From the NCBI GenBank assembly GCA_021804105.1, contig JAJZKP010000006.1, forward strand, positions 1 to 45,029: a DNA stretch of 45,029 nt. Reading direction: 5' to 3'. The stretch's first letter is position 1. Every line of letters begins with the position of its first letter. This document shows positions 41,382 to 45,029 of this stretch, one piece after another. The notes under the pieces were generated by a model. That model was not told where the DNA came from. It ran no database searches and saw only the letters and a program-made list of their open reading frames with translations. Source of the DNA: Microcaldota archaeon (GTDB lineage: Archaea; Micrarchaeota; Micrarchaeia; Micrarchaeales; CABMGC01). The position numbers were made by a program, and so were the translations under genes.

Positions 41382-42500
41382 TTAGTTAGACGAATCAATA
41401 GTTGTTTTGACACCGTAGTATCTTTTTCTCTCAGTATATTCTATTTTAGACCCTGATCTTATTCCAAAGTCTTTCTGAAGGAAATGCGCTTGCTCAGAAT
41501 AAGCAGGGTCAAATCTTCTATAGCACAAGGTTCCTATAATAGTATTGGATATTATGGCGCTCTTAACCCTTATGCCTCTTGCTTTGCTAATTATGGTTAA
41601 GGCATCATCAAGATCTTGTTCTTCAAATACAGATAAAAATAACAATGCCCCGAACGGAGTCATTGTATCCCCAGCAAGCGCGTATTTATTGACCCCATAT
41701 TTTCTATCAGTAATAATTTCCTTTAAAACAACATCCCTGCTTTCATAATACTCTTTCTGATCAGTTACCGTGATAAATAACGCAACAGTATAACGTATGG
41801 GTAAATTTTGTATAGAAATGGTTATACGATTTAATATGCCGTTTTCAATAAGTTTATAGTATGCATATTGAGATCTCCCGCCATCAAAGCCATACTTTTT
41901 GTCGATATCAAGAAGATCTGAAGATCCATTAATATTCAATTCTCGTAATGTAGTAAACTCCCTTTGTAATATTTGTTTTTCCTTGTTACTTCGTAGCGCT
42001 TTCTTTCCTTTTTTGATAACTTTCTCTTTAAGTGAATCTACAAATTCATTTCTCAAAGGCATGAAATTGTAATGTTCATAAAAAAGCGATATATACCATT
42101 CCGCAGAATATGTAGCTAAAACAGTGTTTCTTCTAAGGTCGCTGCATATATAAGAGATATCAGTTATATTCTCGGCCAAAACGTATAGAAGAAGATCGTA
42201 ATCCCCGCCTCTTAGGATAGTAGCATACTGTATGTTTATTTTACTTTCAAATGCCTTCTTTATTTCTATAGTTTGGGGGATATCTTTTAGGAATTTTATT
42301 AGTACTATGAATTTTAAATAGCCTAAGTTTTCTATGTTTATTTCGGCCAGGTATCTTATATTTAATCGTTTTTCAAGTGCTTTAACACTGCGGTAAGCTT
42401 TCTGTGGAGATATACCAGCAAGTTTTCCTATTAGCTTTGCCGGGGCCCTACCGTTCATGCTTAGTACAGTGAGTATCTTTTGGTCCTGTTCCTCGTTCAT
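41382..42500 (-). CDS. Tandem Lrp/AsnC-like transcription regulator
   Basis: 372 residues with two successive regulator units. The first opens with an Lrp-type helix-turn-helix (QDQKILTVLSMNGRAPAKLIGKLAGISPQKAYRSVKALE) and an RAM-like ligand domain (KFIVLIKFLKD, GGDYDLLLYVLAE). The second (about 185-372) has another HTH-like part (DIDKKYGFDGGRSQYAYYKLIENGIL) and a second RAM-like part (ALFITVTDQKEYYE, AGDTMTPFGALLFLSVFE). It is clearly richer in A+T than its neighbours, suggesting transfer or a different history. It sits 236 bp upstream of the paralogue/KaiC/UbiA cluster on the same strand and is a natural candidate for its control. Confidence 0.75.
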   Translation of the reverse strand: MNEEQDQKILTVLSMNGRAPAKLIGKLAGISPQKAYRSVKALEKRLNIRYLAEINIENLGYLKFIVLIKFLKDIPQTIEIKKAFESKINIQYATILRGGDYDLLLYVLAENITDISYICSDLRRNTVLATYSAEWYISLFYEHYNFMPLRNEFVDSLKEKVIKKGKKALRSNKEKQILQREFTTLRELNINGSSDLLDIDKKYGFDGGRSQYAYYKLIENGILNRITISIQNLPIRYTVALFITVTDQKEYYESRDVVLKEIITDRKYGVNKYALAGDTMTPFGALLFLSVFEEQDLDDALTIISKARGIRVKSAIISNTIIGTLCYRRFDPAYSEQAHFLQKDFGIRSGSKIEYTERKRYYGVKTTIDSSN

Positions 42501-42616
42501 GCAAACACCTATCTGATTAAATTATTAAAATATATAAGCATTATTCTCCATTTAATGGGCATCTATACATAATTCTAACAAAGTTAATATATATAAGTTA
42601 GGTCATAATACTACTT

Positions 42617-42725
42617 ACGGATTCGAGGATGGGATGGCGTTGGAAAAAAGATACTGTGATATATCTGTTTCTGCCGCTACCTTGCAACCCCACATAGCGC
42701 ACCCTGCCATCTGCCTCGGATCCGT
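42617..42725 (+). ncRNA. Structured leader RNA or small RNA with a 12-bp closing helix
   Basis: ACGGATTCGAGG (42617-42628) pairs over 12 positions (one G-U) with CCTCGGATCCGT (42714-42725); after a 3-nt bulge (CTG) the helix continues with ATGG/CCAT, and an AGATA/TATCT hairpin lies inside. The TATA element TTAATATATATAAG (about 42585-42598) is 25 nt before the first paired base, so the RNA should start exactly at the helix. A 41-codon gene begins 31 nt after it. Either a regulatory 5' leader of that operon or a processed stable RNA; no family recognised. Confidence 0.6.
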
Positions 42726-42756
42726 CACCCCACTACTATGCTGACTTGGTGAAACG

Positions 42757-42882
42757 ATGAATATACTGGGATTTGTACAGAAAATGTCCAGCAAGACTAT
42801 ATACTCAAAGCCTGATGACAAAAGGCCTGTGAAGCTTATTCATGTCTCTGAGAATGTCTGGCATATAGTTTACGCAGACTGA
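42757..42882 (+). CDS. Small protein after the structured leader
   Basis: 41 residues from ATG 42757, preceded by Shine-Dalgarno-like TTGGTGA at 42746-42752. A second in-frame ATG at 42784 gives 32 residues. The composition is ordinary (segments KTIYSKPDDKRPVKLIHVSEN and VWHIVYAD), not repetitive, with a likely beta-strand end. It ends 18 bp before the next gene, which has its own GGTGG, so they form an operon led by the structured RNA. Family not recognised. Confidence 0.5.
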   Translation: MNILGFVQKMSSKTIYSKPDDKRPVKLIHVSENVWHIVYAD

Positions 42883-42900
42883 CAATAAATTGGTGGATTT

Positions 42901-43167
42901 ATGGCTGAGAAAGTAATACGCAGAGTTAGTAAAGGCTATCACTATTTCTTCGTGAAGCCGAGGAAGCCAGGCAATGTTCACAAGGTTGCAGAGAGGCTGA
43001 TGAGAATAGACAACGTAAAGGAGGTTTCGGTTACAGAAGGTGAATACGGGTTCGTAGTAAAGGCGCATGAATCTGAAGAAGAAGAGAAGGTCGTTGGCCA
43101 GATAACCAAGGTTGTTGGAGGGAACACCATAAAGGCGCTATGCCACTACAGGTATATCAGGCCTTGA
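42901..43167 (+). CDS. Small ACT/RAM-like alpha-beta protein
   Basis: 88 residues. Pattern strand-helix-strand-strand-helix: YHYFFVKPRKPGNVHKVAERLMRIDNVKEVSVTEGEYGFVVKAHESEEEEKVVGQITKVVGG resembles the RAM/ACT ligand-binding fold of Lrp-type proteins without a DNA-binding domain. Ends CHYRYIRP. Start ATG 42901 after GGTGG. Possibly a small-molecule sensor or partner of a regulator; no direct evidence. Confidence 0.65.
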   Translation: MAEKVIRRVSKGYHYFFVKPRKPGNVHKVAERLMRIDNVKEVSVTEGEYGFVVKAHESEEEEKVVGQITKVVGGNTIKALCHYRYIRP

Positions 43168-43348
43168 TATATCTATAGACATCTATCAGTTTAAGGCAAT
43201 AATGCTTGATAGGGAGGGCTATGCGGGGCTTGCATAGGCAAGAATTGCGCTGCACAAGAGATCTGGCTGAAGCTGGGCTTCAATGATGTAATAGGCGAGC
43301 TGTAGGCTGCCAGCCGAATTTTTCCAGCACGTATCATAGCACGCGGAG

Positions 43349-43657
43349 TCATTTATAGAATATGCCTGTTTCTGCACCGCACTTGCATTTGTATATAACC
43401 TTGCCAATGCTGCTTGCAAGGGTAACCGTGCACGTTTTTCCTGGAATGAGCATGCTGTTGCACTTCTTGCAGAACGAGTGCTTCTCGCTCCTGCCTAGTC
43501 TTACCTTATAGTGCGAGCTCATCTCTCTTGCAAGCTTTACATACCTCCTCGATAAAGCATCTGGTTCTTTCTCGCTGCCTATTCGTTCATATGCCAGGCT
43601 TAACAGCCTGCCTATGCGCTCCTGCACCATACCCTTTACCAGCTTTTCATCGTGCAC
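43349..43657 (-). CDS. rnp4: RNase P protein component 4 (Rpp21/Rpr2)
   Basis: 102 residues. Subunit of archaeal RNase P, which trims tRNA 5' leaders. Helical start (RIGRLLSLAYERIG...ALSRRYVKLAREMSSHYKVRLGR) followed by a zinc ribbon with FCKKCNSMLIPGKTCTV and YKCKCGAETG, the exact layout of the family. GTG 43657 lies 2 bp after the Rieske stop; ATG 43630 is an alternative. Longer frames run through the Rieske gene. Co-transcribed with it. Confidence 0.85.
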   Translation of the reverse strand: MHDEKLVKGMVQERIGRLLSLAYERIGSEKEPDALSRRYVKLAREMSSHYKVRLGRSEKHSFCKKCNSMLIPGKTCTVTLASSIGKVIYKCKCGAETGIFYK

Positions 43658-43659
43658 TC

Positions 43660-43980
43660 TTACATCTCTATGAATACATCGCCACTCGGCTCGTCGAGCC
43701 TTGCTTTGTATGAGACTATGTCCTCGGTTGCCCAAGGCGTGTTCTCGCTCACCTTGCCTGTGTTTATGTTGAACGCTGCGCTGTGCCATGGGCAAATGAT
43801 TTCTCTGCCGTCTATAGAACCGTCATAGAGAGGGCCGCCTTCGTGTGTGCAGGTGCCCCCCAGAACATGTATCTTTCCCTGATGCATGAACACCGCATAC
43901 TTCTTCCCATTGATTTCGGATTCTATAGGAGAATCTTCCTTGAGGTCCTTGGCATTTATGCTGAGCTTGTACTCTGTCAT
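43660..43980 (-). CDS. Rieske [2Fe-2S] ferredoxin
   Basis: 106 residues, soluble Rieske-type electron carrier. Ligand motifs are CTHEGGPL (C-x-H) and CPWHSAAF (C-x-x-H), about 17 residues apart, with a beta-sandwich opening YKLSINAKDL. No membrane helix or oxygenase fused, so it resembles the small ferredoxins that feed non-heme oxygenases or nitrite-reductase-like enzymes. Its stop is 2 bp before the RNase P subunit start. No redox partner is visible in the window. Confidence 0.92.
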   Translation of the reverse strand: MTEYKLSINAKDLKEDSPIESEINGKKYAVFMHQGKIHVLGGTCTHEGGPLYDGSIDGREIICPWHSAAFNINTGKVSENTPWATEDIVSYKARLDEPSGDVFIEM

Positions 43981-44039
43981 AGACTCACGTCATTAAGGAA
44001 TAAATGCCCCGGCAATGCTAATAAGTCTATTGCTAGTCG

Positions 44040-44822
44040 TCAGACATTCTTCTTAGGCTTGAAGTGCCTTGAATCAATCAGTATCATGTGGAAGTTGCTG
44101 TCGTATCCGAGCGATGACTTGAAGATCTCAGGGTCCAGAGTGATTGTGTTGTCTGAATATGGGTCGTTGATGTAGAAAGCATCCTTATCGTAGCCCTTAA
44201 CCACAACCCAATGCGGCGATGACTCCATGTATGGATTTATGGTATTTGCATCGATAAGCACTATTGGTATGTTATTTCCTGAGAGTGCCCTCTTTATACC
44301 GTTTATTGTGACTACGCTGTGATCCTCCTGAACATTCTGTGCCTGTGCTTTTGCCTTTATCTCGTTGTATGAAGCTGTTAGAGTGTCCAGATTTATATTC
44401 TCGTACACGGCGAGCTTCCTGTCATAGCCCTCTTCCTTCATGTTGCTCACTATGGAGACTCCGGCTCCGCGCTTTGCTAACGCATATGCCAAGCCATACT
44501 TTGATCCGTGCCATACGCTACCGTTGACCGCTTCTTGCCATATGTCATATTCGTGCTCTTTCTTGAACTGGAAATTCTTGTTTATGTATTTGAGTACCAT
44601 CATGGCACATGCGGCGCTGCTAGTGAAGTCCTCAGTCTGAGGGTAATGAGGTATGTCGAACATGACTTTGTCCTTTATCTTTGGGCCGCTTTTGGTCTTG
44701 GTGGCCCTGCTTACAGCAGTCTTCTTTACATGCTTTGCCTGCTTCCTCTGCCTCTTTGAGGAGTCTCCACTAACTCTCTTCGATTTCTTATTTGACTTCT
44801 TTGCCGGTTTTGCCATGTTCAT
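44040..44822 (-). CDS. C39-like cysteine peptidase domain protein
   Basis: 260 residues. A very basic, Lys/Ser-rich N-terminus (1-50), probably disordered, precedes a papain-like C39 fold: IPHYPQTEDFTSSAACAMMVLKYIN with candidate nucleophile Cys72, then SSPHWVVVKGYD with the His and FYINDPYSD with the Asp. All three catalytic residues are present. No signal peptide and no ABC transporter fused, so it is likely cytosolic or associated with nucleic acid through the basic tail. tRNA-Leu ends only 16 bp upstream on the same strand, suggesting co-transcription. Confidence 0.8.
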   Translation of the reverse strand: MNMAKPAKKSNKKSKRVSGDSSKRQRKQAKHVKKTAVSRATKTKSGPKIKDKVMFDIPHYPQTEDFTSSAACAMMVLKYINKNFQFKKEHEYDIWQEAVNGSVWHGSKYGLAYALAKRGAGVSIVSNMKEEGYDRKLAVYENINLDTLTASYNEIKAKAQAQNVQEDHSVVTINGIKRALSGNNIPIVLIDANTINPYMESSPHWVVVKGYDKDAFYINDPYSDNTITLDPEIFKSSLGYDSNFHMILIDSRHFKPKKNV

Positions 44823-44838
44823 CGCCCACTAAGAGATG

Positions 44839-44939
44839 TGCAGGGGAGGAGATTTGTCCAGTAAACCTATTGAACTCCCGCAGGCCTAAGCCAGCGGATC
44901 TTGAGTCCGCCGCGTTTGACCAGGCTCCGCCACCCCTGC
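44839..44939 (-). tRNA. tRNA-Leu(CAA) with a 16-nt intron in the T-loop
   Basis: Class II tRNA with 85-nt mature length. Acceptor GCAGGGG/CCCCTGC, discriminator A, anticodon stem GCGGA/TCCGC with loop CTCAAGA (anticodon CAA), long variable arm. The T-arm is interrupted: GGGAG-TTCAA, then 16 extra bases (plus-strand 44854-44869), then AT-CTCCT; removing them restores loop TTCAAAT and stem GGGAG/CTCCT. The extra bases fold as a bulge-helix-bulge: GTTC pairs with GGAC, with bulges AA/T and AA/A cut exactly where needed. CCA is not encoded. Confidence 0.93.
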
Positions 44940-45029
44940 AACACCTATTAATTGTAAAGCATATTATTAAAAGGTTTGAACCCATTAACAGACTAATATA
45001 ATGTTGAGCTTATATTTATAGGTTCTGTT

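Noticed and set aside
43168-43348. CAATGATGTAAT near 43280 as a C/D box element
   Set aside because: Box C deviates and no box D lies at the right distance; the stretch looks like plain intergenic DNA.
1-45029. CRISPR arrays or cas genes
   Set aside because: No regularly spaced repeats and no Cas proteins were seen; the only nuclease relic is the TnpB tail.

Overview
The window reads as a small archaeal genome, most like the ARMAN/Micrarchaeota (DPANN) type. What the sequence shows: archaeal information genes (PCNA, SRP54, Kae1 and Bud32, Trm1, DTD2, DUF357, an RNase P Rpp21 subunit, a DRG GTPase, an L41e-like ribosomal peptide), TATA boxes about 25-30 nt before many starts, frequent leaderless starts, a C/D box sRNA, and introns with bulge-helix-bulge character in three of the four tRNA genes. 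The assignment to Micrarchaeota is an inference from gene content and from the unusual tRNA introns, one of which lies in a T-loop.

Layout. 0.1-6 kb: PIN protein, PAP2 phosphatase, Fe-S scaffold, tRNA-Gln, a C/D sRNA whose two guides match neighbouring sites of 23S rRNA, a glutamate 5-kinase-like gene, ProRS and a HAD phosphatase. 6-14.1 kb: cell-surface block of four secreted or membrane-anchored proteins in two divergent transcription units around a palindromic TATA box; two of them share a Cys-bracketed module that ends in ENSC. 14.1-15.2 kb: intron-bearing tRNA-Trp and a MinD/ParA ATPase. 15.4-18.7 kb: an MFS transporter, then a tight pair of a PIG-L deacetylase and a CysRS paralogue with MshC-like features. 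This is the most interesting candidate system in the window (low-molecular-weight thiol or other cysteinyl-glucosamine chemistry), because a full-length CysRS is present separately at 23.6 kb. 19-28 kb: housekeeping (Kae1/Bud32, S-adenosylhomocysteinase, L41e, CysRS, DRG, SRP54). 28.2-29.8 kb: intron-bearing tRNA-Ile(UAU) followed by a tyrosine recombinase and a HicA/HicB pair, probably an integrated island. 30-37 kb: YgjP-like protease, carbamate kinase, a candidate new ncRNA, the trm1-DUF357-pcn operon, a decayed IS200/IS605 copy carrying only a TnpB tail, DTD2, a DJ-1-like protein without its cysteine. 36.4-42.5 kb: minus-strand cluster with two KaiC-like ATPases, two paralogous about 370-aa proteins of unknown function with a faint V4R resemblance, a UbiA prenyltransferase, and upstream a double Lrp-like regulator. 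42.6-45 kb: a structured leader RNA before a 41-aa gene, an 88-aa small protein, RNase P subunit 4, a Rieske ferredoxin, a C39-like protease, and tRNA-Leu(CAA) with a 16-nt intron in the T-loop.

Limits: all assignments come from reading motifs and from memory of families; no database or folding program was used. rRNA and MshC comparisons are from memory.
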